Under the pieces are notes generated by a model that worked only from the letters and a program-made list of their open reading frames with translations, was not told where the DNA came from and ran no database searches. From Clostridia bacterium (lineage in GTDB: Bacteria > Bacillota > Clostridia > TANB77 > CAG-508), in NCBI GenBank assembly GCA_017626365.1, contig JAGAIV010000004.1, positions 1-43,946 of the forward strand: 43,946 nt of DNA, written 5' to 3'. Positions 33,747-40,522 of the stretch are shown piece by piece (positions within the stretch are counted from its first letter, which is position 1; every line of letters begins with the position of its first letter). Both the position numbers and the translations under genes were made by a program.

Positions 33747-33763
33747 ACCTTCGGGTTATGAGA
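33747..33763 (-). other. Integrase attachment-site-like fragment of initiator tRNA-Met
   Basis: On the minus strand TCTCATAACCCGAAGGT has 16 nt identical to the anticodon loop and 3' stem of bacterial initiator tRNA-Met (CTCATAACCCGAAGGT). The rest of a tRNA is absent. Integrases commonly use this arm as a crossover core, so it is probably attL or attR. Confidence 0.6.
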
Positions 33764-33853
33764 ATTTAATTGTGATTTTTGAGAAATTTTGTTAACTTGA
33801 GTTTTTATTAGTTTTAATAGGGTTATGCCAAATTGGCGAGATTATGAAAATGG

Positions 33854-33907
33854 TTAAAATATATATTTTTTTGCAATGATTGTCCCCAATTTGTCCCCAA
33901 AAATTTT
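33854..33907 (-). pseudogene. Possible integrase C-terminal remnant
   Basis: A minus-strand frame ends GDKLGTIIAKKYIF-stop with the GGGGACAAATTGGGGACA word. Similar Gly-Asp-Lys-x-Gly-Thr tails end many Clostridia tyrosine recombinases. It lies about 90 bp from the att-like core, where an integrase 3' end is expected. Short and uncertain. Confidence 0.25.
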
Positions 33908-33930
33908 TAATAAAAATGGAGGTTTTAACA

Positions 33931-34233
33931 ATGAAAATTTGTGATATTTTAAACAATAATGAAAGTGAAAATTTATTAAAGGAATGGTTAGAATTTAGAG
34001 AGGAAGAATTATCTCGTATGGATGAAAATGATCAAAAGCATTTAATTAATTTTGATGATTATTCTGAAAAGATTTTAAATAATGTTTCTAGTGAGAATTA
34101 CAACTATGTTTCTAAAAAATTAGATTTAATCTATGAGGATTTTATGGAATATTGTGCTTATTGGAATGATAAGTATTATATGAGTGGATTTAGTAATGCA
34201 ATTAAGTTAATTGTTAGTGGGTTGAAGTTGTAA
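33931..34233 (+). CDS. Small DUF6809-like protein
   Basis: The 100-residue acidic protein starts at an ATG with GGAGG 8 nt upstream. The frame is open from 33880, but that part has no site. It is all-helical by appearance: MKICDILNNNESENLLKEWL ... YWNDKYYMSGFSNAIKLIVS GLKL. The end with a Tyr-containing FSNAIKLIVSGL helix is like the DUF6809 family found near mobile elements in Clostridia; this match is by eye only. First gene inside the putative island. Confidence 0.6.
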   Translation: MKICDILNNNESENLLKEWLEFREEELSRMDENDQKHLINFDDYSEKILNNVSSENYNYVSKKLDLIYEDFMEYCAYWNDKYYMSGFSNAIKLIVSGLKL

Positions 34234-34238
34234 CTAGT

Positions 34239-34264
34239 AAAAGGCGAGTTAATTCTCGCCTTTT
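34239..34264 (+). terminator. Terminator of the DUF6809-like gene
   Basis: AAAAGGCGAG / CTCGCCTTTT with a 6-nt loop. Confidence 0.85.
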
Positions 34265-34269
34265 AATTT

Positions 34270-34410
34270 TTAATATTCTTTTCTATAAGTAGTATTAGAA
34301 CACTTTGGACATGGTGGTAAAGTATCAGTATTATCATCTAAAGTCACGTTTTGACCACATTTTGTACAATAGTATTCGCCTTTTCCTGGTTTTTCACCTG
34401 TTTTATACAT
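34270..34410 (-). CDS. 46-residue zinc-ribbon protein
   Basis: The ATG at 34410 has AAGGGGG upstream. MYKTGEKPGKGEYYCTKCGQ ... TLPPCPKCSNTTYRKEY has two C-x2-C knuckles (C15/C18 and C34/C37), so a single rubredoxin-like zinc ribbon. Similar tiny zinc-ribbon proteins are common in Clostridia; their job is unknown. It lies 17 nt downstream of the TIR gene on the same strand and may be part of that operon. Confidence 0.8.
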   Translation of the reverse strand: MYKTGEKPGKGEYYCTKCGQNVTLDDNTDTLPPCPKCSNTTYRKEY

Positions 34411-34426
34411 AATATATATCCCCCTT

Positions 34427-34918
34427 TCATTTTCTATCATTAATTGCTGTTTCTATCCAATCTTCTATATTTTCAGCAATATAGTTATAATTTGCTTTAC
34501 TATCAGATCCATATGGTGGATCATATACTTTTATTTTACTAGATAATTTATCTCCAGTTGTTAAAGTGAATTGTTCAAATGGATTTTTACCTTTTTTACT
34601 TCTTTCTCCATCTTGATTTTTTAAATTATGTATATAAATTCCTAAAACACCTTTTCCATCTTCCCAGCTCTTTTTTATTTCATATTTTACCCATTTTCTC
34701 TCTGATGTTTCTTCACCTATTAAAACTATTGTGCAACTTCTATATTTTAATTGGTCGTTTATCCATTTTTTTATATTATCGTCACCTTTTCTTTTTACTT
34801 CTTCCCAATCATTTTCTGAAACAGGTTTATTGCCTTCAATAACTCCTATGTTCCTGACTTGGCTTGTTCTCCAACAATCATTTTTAAAATGAAAACTATA
34901 AAATACTTGTCTTTTCAT
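34427..34918 (-). CDS. TIR-like (MTH538/DUF1863) protein, Thoeris ThsB-like
   Basis: The 163-residue protein shows the MTH538-type TIR fold: KRQVFYSFHFKNDCWRTSQV RN (2-23), CTIVLIGEETSERKWVKYEI (62-81) and GVLGIYIHNLK (90-100). Glu80 after the conserved Trp is in the place of the catalytic glutamate that splits NAD+ in ThsB. ThsB-type proteins make a cyclic ADP-ribose signal upon phage infection. Here the gene follows a three-helix membrane protein by 9 nt instead of a SIR2-type ThsA, so the effector may be the membrane protein. AGGAGGT precedes the ATG. Confidence 0.85.
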   Translation of the reverse strand: MKRQVFYSFHFKNDCWRTSQVRNIGVIEGNKPVSENDWEEVKRKGDDNIKKWINDQLKYRSCTIVLIGEETSERKWVKYEIKKSWEDGKGVLGIYIHNLKNQDGERSKKGKNPFEQFTLTTGDKLSSKIKVYDPPYGSDSKANYNYIAENIEDWIETAINDRK

Positions 34919-34927
34919 AATTACCTC

Positions 34928-35347
34928 CTAAAATTTTATAAAATAAATTATTAATGTAGTTACAAGGCATACTAAATAAAATGGCAATATCGTTTTTGAA
35001 ACTGCAACTTTTATCAAGCAATAATTGCTTATATTACCCATATTTACTTTTATTGAATTAAAATTCATATTAAAATCAATATTTTTTTCTTCTTTCTTTC
35101 TTACTTCATCGTATAAACATCTAAATTTACGTTCAGTCATTAAGTAATATGAATCTAATATCCAAAAAACCACCAATGGAATTGTTGTTACTATTACAGC
35201 TTTATGAGAGTTTTCTCCTGCAAAAGCATATATAGCAATCATTATGCCAACTGCCCATTGCTTTAAGGAAAATGAATTATTCCCCATTCTGGTAATTATT
35301 TCCTGAATCATATTTAAGTGCCCAATTTTGTTTGGTTGATCTTTCAC
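34928..35347 (-). CDS. Membrane protein paired with the TIR gene
   Basis: The 139-residue protein starts at a GTG at 35347 with GGAGG upstream. Helices lie at about 29-45, 49-70 and 113-138. Between the second and third helix is a cytoplasmic loop with YYLMTERKFRCLYDEVRKKE. This resembles SLATT-type two-helix effector domains found with nucleotide-signal systems. With the adjacent TIR protein it probably forms a two-gene defence module in which it acts at the membrane. No ligand-binding domain (SLOG, Macro) is present, so how it would sense a signal is open. Confidence 0.7.
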   Translation of the reverse strand: MKDQPNKIGHLNMIQEIITRMGNNSFSLKQWAVGIMIAIYAFAGENSHKAVIVTTIPLVVFWILDSYYLMTERKFRCLYDEVRKKEEKNIDFNMNFNSIKVNMGNISNYCLIKVAVSKTILPFYLVCLVTTLIIYFIKF

Positions 35348-35414
35348 AAATATCCTCCTTCTTGTCTAACTACTTTGTTTATTATATCAATTCATTTCTA
35401 AATTTTACATACCT

Positions 35415-35459
35415 AAAATGCGACAAAATAGATATTTTAAAACTATTTTGTCGCATTTT
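35415..35459 (-). terminator. 17-bp hairpin at the end of the XRE gene
   Basis: Perfect 17-bp arms (35415-35431 and 35443-35459) with an 11-nt loop. The stop codon lies inside the stem, and the stem ends in TTTT. Unusually long; terminator or mRNA 3' protector. Confidence 0.65.
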
Positions 35460-35814
35460 GTGTCATTTTATAATTTTCATAAAATTCATCCACATTATTT
35501 TTCTTTAAACATTCTCGAAGTGATTCTATAACTCTAACTTTCTCTTCTAAAGTAATATTTTTGCCTTTTAAAAATTTATCAGATATTTTTACGTATTCTT
35601 CTTCTGTTATTCTGTTTATTTCGAACAAATTATCTAAGCTTACTTCATATATATTAGCTAATTCTATTGCTTCTGTTATACTCATATCTCTTCTATTTGT
35701 TTCCCAACTTGAAACCTTCGAACGACTTATATCTAATTTTTCAGCTAACTGTTCTTGTGTAATTTTTTTACTTTTTCTTAATTCTTTTAATTTTTCTATT
35801 ATTGCATAGTCCAT
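35443..35814 (-). CDS. XRE-family transcriptional regulator
   Basis: The 123-residue protein from the ATG at 35814 has an N-terminal Cro/C1 helix-turn-helix (LKELRKSKKITQEQLAEKL, then ISRSKVSSWETNRRDMSI). A charged C-terminal helical part follows (about 70-123). The ATG at 35823 overlaps the GAGGG site, so 35814 fits better. It precedes the membrane/TIR pair in the same orientation, with a hairpin and 95 bp between, so it may control that module or the ATPase on its other side. Confidence 0.85.
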   Translation of the reverse strand: MDYAIIEKLKELRKSKKITQEQLAEKLDISRSKVSSWETNRRDMSITEAIELANIYEVSLDNLFEINRITEEEYVKISDKFLKGKNITLEEKVRVIESLRECLKKNNVDEFYENYKMTQNATK

Positions 35815-35884
35815 ATATTTCATCCCTCTGGCTACTTATAACACATCTTTTATGCATTTCTTGTCGAAAGTTGTCAGTTAATAT

Positions 35885-35929
35885 AAAAAAACAAAATAAT
35901 TCTGTAAAACTAATTACATTATTATTTTG
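35885..35929 (-). terminator. Terminator of ATPase 2
   Basis: CAAAATAAT / ATTATTTTG with an inner TGTAA / TTACA stem, followed by seven T residues on the minus strand. Confidence 0.75.
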
Positions 35930-35939
35930 CTTTTTCAAA

Positions 35940-37169
35940 TTAATCTTTTTCTTTAATCAACCAGTCCAATACATTTATCTTCTTTATTCCGTCAAAATCA
36001 ACATCTAGGTCATCATCTAGTGTTAATATATATTTAGGATAATTATCGCTTATCTTCTTTAATGGAGCTAATTCTCTTTCTAATACGATATTATTACCAT
36101 AAGCAGATTCCCTTGTAGTTAATGCTACTTGATAATAAATTGTATTTTCTGAATTTTTTGCTACAAAATCAACTTCTAAGTCATCATATTTTCCAATATA
36201 AACTTCATATCCACGTCTTAATAATTCAAGGTAAACTACATTTTCTAATATATGTCCCATATCTTTACCAGAACCTTGACCTAACATATAATATCTAAGT
36301 CCTATATCTACTGCATAATATTTTTCTTGTGTTTTTAAAAATTCTTTTCCTTTTATATCATATCTATTTGCTTTATACACAATATAACTATCAATAAGTG
36401 CTTGAACATATGTTGAAACAGTATTATATGAATTATTTTTTTCAAGACCTTCAATATTGTCACTTATGTTTTTCATGCTTGTTCTATTTCCTATGTTATC
36501 ATATAAATATTTAGTTACTCTTTCTAAAGTGTTTTTATCTGTTATTCCTTTTCTTTGCATTACGTCCTTAAATAAAATTGTATTGTATATTCCATCTAAA
36601 AACAAGTTAATATTTTCTGGATTAATTTTAAATAATTCGATTGCTTGTGGAAATGAACTATATCGTAAATAATCTCTAAATTTTCTTGATAGATCTGTTT
36701 TATCTTCGAAAGCTGATAAATATTCTTTAAATGACAATGGCAACATTTTAATTTCTATATATCTTCCTGTAAGTAATGTTGCAAGTTCTGATGATAACAG
36801 CCAAGCATTTGATCCAGTTATATATAAATCAACATCTTTATTAATAAAAAGACTATCTACTGTTTTTTCAAATTCACCAACTTTTTGAATCTCATCTAAA
36901 AATATATATGTTTTTTTACCCTTTACCAATTTTGATTTTAAATATTCATATAACTTTTTTCTATCTTGTAATTCTTCATAATCTGCATCTTCAAAATTGA
37001 TTGATATGATTTGATTCTCTTCTACTCCATTTTCTTTCAAATAATCTTGAAATAACTCTAATAAAGTAGATTTACCGCATCTTCTAATTCCCGTTATTAC
37101 TTTTATTATTTGTTGATCTTTGAAATTTCTTAATATAGATAAATAATCTTCTCTTTTTATTCTCTCCAT
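35940..37169 (-). CDS. AAA/DUF4143 ATP-binding protein 2
   Basis: The 409-residue protein from the ATG at 37169 has GGAGGAG upstream. GIRRCGKST (Walker A), YIFLDEIQ (Walker B) and TGSNAWLLSSELATLLTGR lead into a C-terminal DUF4143 domain with DLEVDFVAKNSENTIYYQVA. It is very similar over the full length to ATPase 1, about 18 kb away. Main differences are around residues 235-245 (NIEGLEKNNSYN) and an insertion after TTRE. Function is unknown for the family. Its promoter carries the same three-half-site operator layout with a different arm sequence. Confidence 0.88.
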   Translation of the reverse strand: MERIKREDYLSILRNFKDQQIIKVITGIRRCGKSTLLELFQDYLKENGVEENQIISINFEDADYEELQDRKKLYEYLKSKLVKGKKTYIFLDEIQKVGEFEKTVDSLFINKDVDLYITGSNAWLLSSELATLLTGRYIEIKMLPLSFKEYLSAFEDKTDLSRKFRDYLRYSSFPQAIELFKINPENINLFLDGIYNTILFKDVMQRKGITDKNTLERVTKYLYDNIGNRTSMKNISDNIEGLEKNNSYNTVSTYVQALIDSYIVYKANRYDIKGKEFLKTQEKYYAVDIGLRYYMLGQGSGKDMGHILENVVYLELLRRGYEVYIGKYDDLEVDFVAKNSENTIYYQVALTTRESAYGNNIVLERELAPLKKISDNYPKYILTLDDDLDVDFDGIKKINVLDWLIKEKD

Positions 37170-37191
37170 AAAATCTCCTCCAACTATTTTT

Positions 37192-37269
37192 ATTATACTC
37201 TTTTTTATTATTATAGTCAAGTTTTTTCAAAATTATGAAAAAACTTTCAGATTTTATTAAGTTTTTTCA
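37192..37269 (-). promoter_or_regulatory. Promoter and three-half-site operator of ATPase 2
   Basis: Minus-strand TTGACT (37215-37220), 17-bp spacer, TATAAT (37192-37197). An inverted repeat, AAGTTTTTTCA (37219-37229) and TGAAAAAACTT (37236-37246), has a 6-bp spacer. A third copy, AAGTTTTTTCA, lies at 37259-37269, 40 bp from the first. Position relative to the -35 box is the same as for ATPase 1. Confidence 0.8.
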
Positions 37270-37312
37270 TGTCAAAAGTATAATAATATTATTTTTATCT
37301 ACCAAAAACACT

Positions 37313-37339
37313 AAAACGACTATCAATAATAGCCGTTTT
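37313..37339 (-). terminator. Terminator of the metallophosphoesterase gene
   Basis: AAAACGGCTAT / ATAGTCGTTTT on the minus strand with one G-U pair; T residues follow. Confidence 0.65.
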
Positions 37340-37342
37340 TTA

Positions 37343-38101
37343 TTAAAAAATACTTTTAAATTCTAATGGAACTATATCTTCATATAATAAAGTAAACTGT
37401 GAATTAACTTGTCTATAATCATGATAATGTCCAAAATACCATTTTTTGAATTTACACTTTTCTGATATTTCTTGCAAATAGTCTGCTAAAACATCTCTTT
37501 TGTATGATGGGTTTAATAATGTTTGTATACTTGTTGGGCAACAATGCGTAATTATATAATCTACTTTATAATTTACTTTTTCTAAATTTTTTATTCCGTT
37601 TTGCATTTCTTCTTCAGTTGGAAGTTCTAAATCCCACCATGAATAATCTCTTATTCTAAAATATGCACCTCTTTTTCTATATTCATATATTTTCTCTTCT
37701 TCATCTAGATTTAATATTCCATCTTGTATGTCATGTGATTTTGCACCACCAAATGTAAAAATTTTTTTATTATTTATATCAAATATTTCTCCACGCATTA
37801 GATGTAATACTGAATCTCTTATTTTATGTACTTTACCACCATGCCACTCTTCTACAGGATATTTATATAATCTTGTAAAATTTTCGTGATTTCCATCTAC
37901 AAATAATGTTGTAAAATTCTTTTCATTTAGATAATCCAACCAATACTTTTCTTGTATGTTTTCTTTTTCAAATGTCCAAACTCCACCAAAGTCGCCACAT
38001 ATTATTACATAATCATCTTTGGTCATTTCATTTTGAATTGGGAAGTTTTCAATTAAAAATCTGCTAAAATCAGCATGTGTATCTCCTGTAATGTAAATCA
38101 T
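37343..38101 (-). CDS. Calcineurin-like metallophosphoesterase
   Basis: The 252-residue protein has all metal-binding blocks in order: GDTHADF (6-12), GDFGGVW (36-42), GNHENF (about 70-75), THCCP (about 185-189) and GHYHD (about 224-228). It hydrolyses phosphomonoesters or diesters with two metal ions; nucleic acid or nucleotide substrates are usual in this subgroup, but it cannot be specified. AAAGGAG precedes the ATG. It follows the small membrane protein gene on the same strand and may belong to the island's operon. Confidence 0.92.
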   Translation of the reverse strand: MIYITGDTHADFSRFLIENFPIQNEMTKDDYVIICGDFGGVWTFEKENIQEKYWLDYLNEKNFTTLFVDGNHENFTRLYKYPVEEWHGGKVHKIRDSVLHLMRGEIFDINNKKIFTFGGAKSHDIQDGILNLDEEEKIYEYRKRGAYFRIRDYSWWDLELPTEEEMQNGIKNLEKVNYKVDYIITHCCPTSIQTLLNPSYKRDVLADYLQEISEKCKFKKWYFGHYHDYRQVNSQFTLLYEDIVPLEFKSIF

Positions 38102-38127
38102 AACGACTCCTTTCTATTATGAATTTA

Positions 38128-38493
38128 TTATATTATACTATATACCCTCCTTTTTAAATTTATAATTACTATCCATATTGTTAAATTGACTATAAAAGAT
38201 ATCAATATAATATAAATCAAATTGAGTTTATTAAAATTATAACATAAAAAACTAATTAAAGCGGTATTAAAAATATAATTTATGCAATATAATGCACATC
38301 CTAGCCAACTTGGGTGTCTTCCCTTTTCATAAATACTTGACGTTAGAAAAAAAGAAAGCATATGTAATATAGTCCCTCCAATAATTATGTTAAAAATATC
38401 TGCATATACACTTGATTCAAAATACATTGCATATGGATTTGATAAGCAAAACTGTCTTATAAATACACTTAGTATATTAAATACCTTATACAT
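38128..38493 (-). CDS. Small polytopic membrane protein
   Basis: The 121-residue protein from the ATG at 38493 has AAGGAGG 6 nt upstream. There are three or four hydrophobic segments: about 8-20, IFNIIIGGTILHMLSFFLTS, FNTALISFLCYNF and IYIILISFIVNLTIWIVIIN. I recognise no family. It sits between the DUF6527 gene and the metallophosphoesterase gene in the same direction; a hairpin separates it from the former. Confidence 0.65.
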   Translation of the reverse strand: MYKVFNILSVFIRQFCLSNPYAMYFESSVYADIFNIIIGGTILHMLSFFLTSSIYEKGRHPSWLGCALYCINYIFNTALISFLCYNFNKLNLIYIILISFIVNLTIWIVIINLKRRVYSII

Positions 38494-38516
38494 ATACAAC
38501 CTCCTTTATAAATTTT

Positions 38517-38541
38517 TAGGCATCTAGATAAAAGATGCCTA
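38517..38541 (-). terminator. Hairpin after the ubiquitin-like operon
   Basis: TAGGCATCT / AGATGCCTA with a 7-nt loop, 8 bp after the DUF6527 stop. No T-run on the minus strand, so efficiency is doubtful. Confidence 0.5.
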
Positions 38542-38548
38542 TATTATT

Positions 38549-38887
38549 TCATTTTTTGAATAACTGCTTAATTCGTTCAAATAGTCCTTTTTTATTATTT
38601 TTTTGTTGATAGTTTTCTAACCATTCAACATTATTATCTGTTATATAATAATGTGACCTACATGGTATACTAAAGTTACCTATTGATGGTCTAAGTGTAA
38701 TTGCTTGTCCATCATATTTCATTACCCATCCATATTTTTTATCGATAGGAGTTACAGTTCTTTCACCACATCCGCATGCACATCTATGTACAATAACATT
38801 ACAACTAATGCACACATACAATATACCATCCTTTAAGTTTGAAGGAATTTTATCAACAAACTCAACTTTAAATTTATTAGTTTTCAT
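38549..38887 (-). CDS. DUF6527 zinc-binding protein of the ubiquitin-like operon
   Basis: The 112-residue protein carries the DUF6527 hallmark: HRCACGCGERTVTPID (C36, C38, C40), then LRPSIGNFSIPCRSHYYI (C76, H79). This set very likely binds zinc. C26 and C29 (CISC) add a possible second pair. The family occurs next to ThiF/E1-like enzymes and multiubiquitin proteins, and a peptidase or ligase accessory role has been suggested by association only. It overlaps the E1-like gene by 11 nt, so it is translationally coupled. A basic tail (KGLFERIKQLFKK) ends it. Confidence 0.85.
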   Translation of the reverse strand: MKTNKFKVEFVDKIPSNLKDGILYVCISCNVIVHRCACGCGERTVTPIDKKYGWVMKYDGQAITLRPSIGNFSIPCRSHYYITDNNVEWLENYQQKNNKKGLFERIKQLFKK

Positions 38888-40037
38888 GTACTATTTCTCC
38901 CATCTCAATTGAATAAACATTTTGGCATTGACTATCAGCATTTTCATATATTTTAAAATATTTTTTCCATTCTATAACTGCTATTGTTGCATTTAAAGCA
39001 TTACATTCTGCAATTTGAATATTTGTATTATATACATCATTACCATCTTCATCAAAATCAAGATATATAGGAATTCTGTCGTAATTAGTTTTGTTAAATA
39101 CAGTAGTTCTTACCTGGCCATTTATAGTGTCATTTATATTTTGTAGCCCTATTCCTGTATCTATAAATGGTATTTCTTCTAGGACAAGATAATCTGTAAT
39201 TAATTTTCTTGCTATTCCTGAATCAATACATATAAATACAAAATCCATATCTTTTAATACACTAACATTTTCTTCTTTAATAAACATGTTATGTTCTATT
39301 AAATTTTTATGCATATTTTGATAATTTGCTTTAAAATAGCTTACCTTTGACATACTTTTTTGAAATATTTCTTTACTCGCTGCTCCAGGACTTCTAAAAG
39401 CATTATGCTGACAAAATACATCTCCATCAATCAAATGTATTTCTTTGACATTAGTTTTCGAAACTAAATCAAGTATATATGCTCCAGTTCCTCCAAGTCC
39501 AATAATTGCTATTTTTTTGTCCAACATTTTTCTATTGCAGTTGTCAATTCCTGCTCTTGATGAATTTGTATCAATATATTGAAATACTGATTCTTCTTCT
39601 GTTACCACTTTTTTAAATGTTTTTGCAGTTACTGAATTATCTTTATCTATTGCTCTAGAAGAAATTATATTAATATAATTTACAAATTTTTCATAATAAT
39701 CTTTATAATTTTCATCTGGTTTATTTGAAAATGAGCGTTTCACATTTATTCCAGCTAAAATTGAATTGCTGGCACTATGCTTTATTTGTGTAATTTCTGT
39801 TCCATCTGCATTACAAGGTTGATCTCCTGAAAAATATATAACATGGTCTCCATTATACTTAGCCTTATCACCTTCAAAAGCAATGCTTGACACTAATGTA
39901 CCATAATCTATTTCTCCATTTGCTTTCAAGTATGGGATATGGGAAACAATCCCATATCCATTATTTACATCTAATTCATATCCTTCATTTTGAAGTTTTT
40001 TCAAATCATCACTATGATTTATTAGTTCTTGTGACAT
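38877..40037 (-). CDS. E1-like ThiF adenylyltransferase with N-terminal DUF6791-like domain
   Basis: In this 386-residue protein, residues 1-165 form a separate domain (SDDLKKLQNEGYELDV ... HVIYFSGDQPCNADGTEI ... SFSNKP), the DUF6791 pattern. Residues 170-386 form the ThiF/E1 fold with the ATP loop IGLGGTGAY (179-187), D204-G-D, and N212/R215 in QHNAFR. C345 in AECNALNA and C270/C371 are candidates for a thioester cysteine. Such enzymes adenylate the C-terminus of a ubiquitin-like protein. The gene overlaps the ubiquitin-like gene by 26 nt and the DUF6527 gene by 11 nt, a tight three-gene operon. GAGGATAA precedes the ATG. Confidence 0.88.
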   Translation of the reverse strand: MSQELINHSDDLKKLQNEGYELDVNNGYGIVSHIPYLKANGEIDYGTLVSSIAFEGDKAKYNGDHVIYFSGDQPCNADGTEITQIKHSASNSILAGINVKRSFSNKPDENYKDYYEKFVNYINIISSRAIDKDNSVTAKTFKKVVTEEESVFQYIDTNSSRAGIDNCNRKMLDKKIAIIGLGGTGAYILDLVSKTNVKEIHLIDGDVFCQHNAFRSPGAASKEIFQKSMSKVSYFKANYQNMHKNLIEHNMFIKEENVSVLKDMDFVFICIDSGIARKLITDYLVLEEIPFIDTGIGLQNINDTINGQVRTTVFNKTNYDRIPIYLDFDEDGNDVYNTNIQIAECNALNATIAVIEWKKYFKIYENADSQCQNVYSIEMGEIVHEN

Positions 40038-40290
40038 TTATCCTCATTCCTTTCTTAACCATAACTACTTGTCCCTTTAATAAAAAACCATTTGGTTTTT
40101 CATTATTTCCTTTAAAATAAATTACGGTATAATTTATAGAATCATTATCTTCATAATGTCCAAAAGCTAATCTTATAACTTCCTCATATGAAGTTTTTTC
40201 TTTTGCTACCTCTTTTTCTTCACCATTTATAAAAATAGTGATTTCATGTTTATTTTTTGTTAACATTTTATCGTTAATTGTTTCTTGCAT
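40012..40290 (-). CDS. Ubiquitin-like beta-grasp (multiubiquitin-type) protein
   Basis: The 92-residue protein is a single beta-grasp unit: ITIFINGEEKEVAKEKTSYE EVIRLAF, then YTVIYFKGNN ... GFLLKGQVVMVKKGMRIN and VTRTNKS. This is the repeat unit of bacterial multiubiquitin proteins, here only one copy. The tail ends NKS, not Gly-Gly, so activation by the adjacent E1-like enzyme would need a different C-terminus or processing. It is immediately upstream of, and overlapping, the E1-like gene. The site GAAGG is about 9 nt before the ATG; a 21-codon frame overlaps its start. Confidence 0.85.
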   Translation of the reverse strand: MQETINDKMLTKNKHEITIFINGEEKEVAKEKTSYEEVIRLAFGHYEDNDSINYTVIYFKGNNEKPNGFLLKGQVVMVKKGMRINVTRTNKS

Positions 40291-40339
40291 TTCTATTACC
40301 TTCTTTCTTTAAATTTTCCATCGATTTTGTTTTTGGCAT
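40274..40339 (-). CDS. 21-codon leader frame before the ubiquitin-like gene
   Basis: ATG at 40339 with AGGAGG 9 nt upstream. MPKTKSMENLKKEGNRNARNN is basic and ends 17 nt inside the next gene, so it may couple translation. It may instead be a spurious frame next to a genuine ribosome site. Confidence 0.35.
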   Translation of the reverse strand: MPKTKSMENLKKEGNRNARNN

Positions 40340-40343
40340 AGAA

Positions 40344-40383
40344 AAAGACCTCCTCTCTTTAAAAAATTTTAGAAAAGGTCTTT
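40344..40383 (-). promoter_or_regulatory. Hairpin that can hide the leader ribosome site
   Basis: On the minus strand AAAGACCT (40376-40383) pairs with AGGTCTTT (40344-40351). The second arm contains the last bases of the AGGAGG site and runs into TTTTTC. It could act as an attenuator or translational switch of the ubiquitin-like operon. Confidence 0.45.
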
Positions 40384-40409
40384 ACATTTTATCCGATAAA
40401 TGTTAAAAT
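40381..40409 (+). promoter_or_regulatory. Promoter of a small RNA
   Basis: TTTACA (40381-40386), 17-bp spacer, TAAAAT (40404-40409). The spacer and flanks hold an imperfect inverted repeat, ACATTTTATC-CGATAAATGT (40384-40403), a possible operator. Confidence 0.55.
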
Positions 40410-40414
40410 TAATT

Positions 40415-40497
40415 TAATCGATGGTTCATTATCACTTTTAGCGGAGTAAAATGAGCCTTTTCTAATTAGTTAGGTTTTGCCGAACCTGACTTTTTTT
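40415..40497 (+). ncRNA. Candidate small RNA, about 80 nt
   Basis: From the promoter at 40381-40409 an RNA would run to the terminator GTTAGGTT (40469-40476) / AACCTGAC (40483-40490) followed by seven T residues. It contains a first stem, GGTTCATT (40423-40430) with AATGAGCC (40450-40457). It has no ORF with a ribosome site, and both flanking genes run the other way. Function unknown. Confidence 0.55.
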
Positions 40498-40522
40498 ATG
40501 TTATTTTATAACACACTATTTA

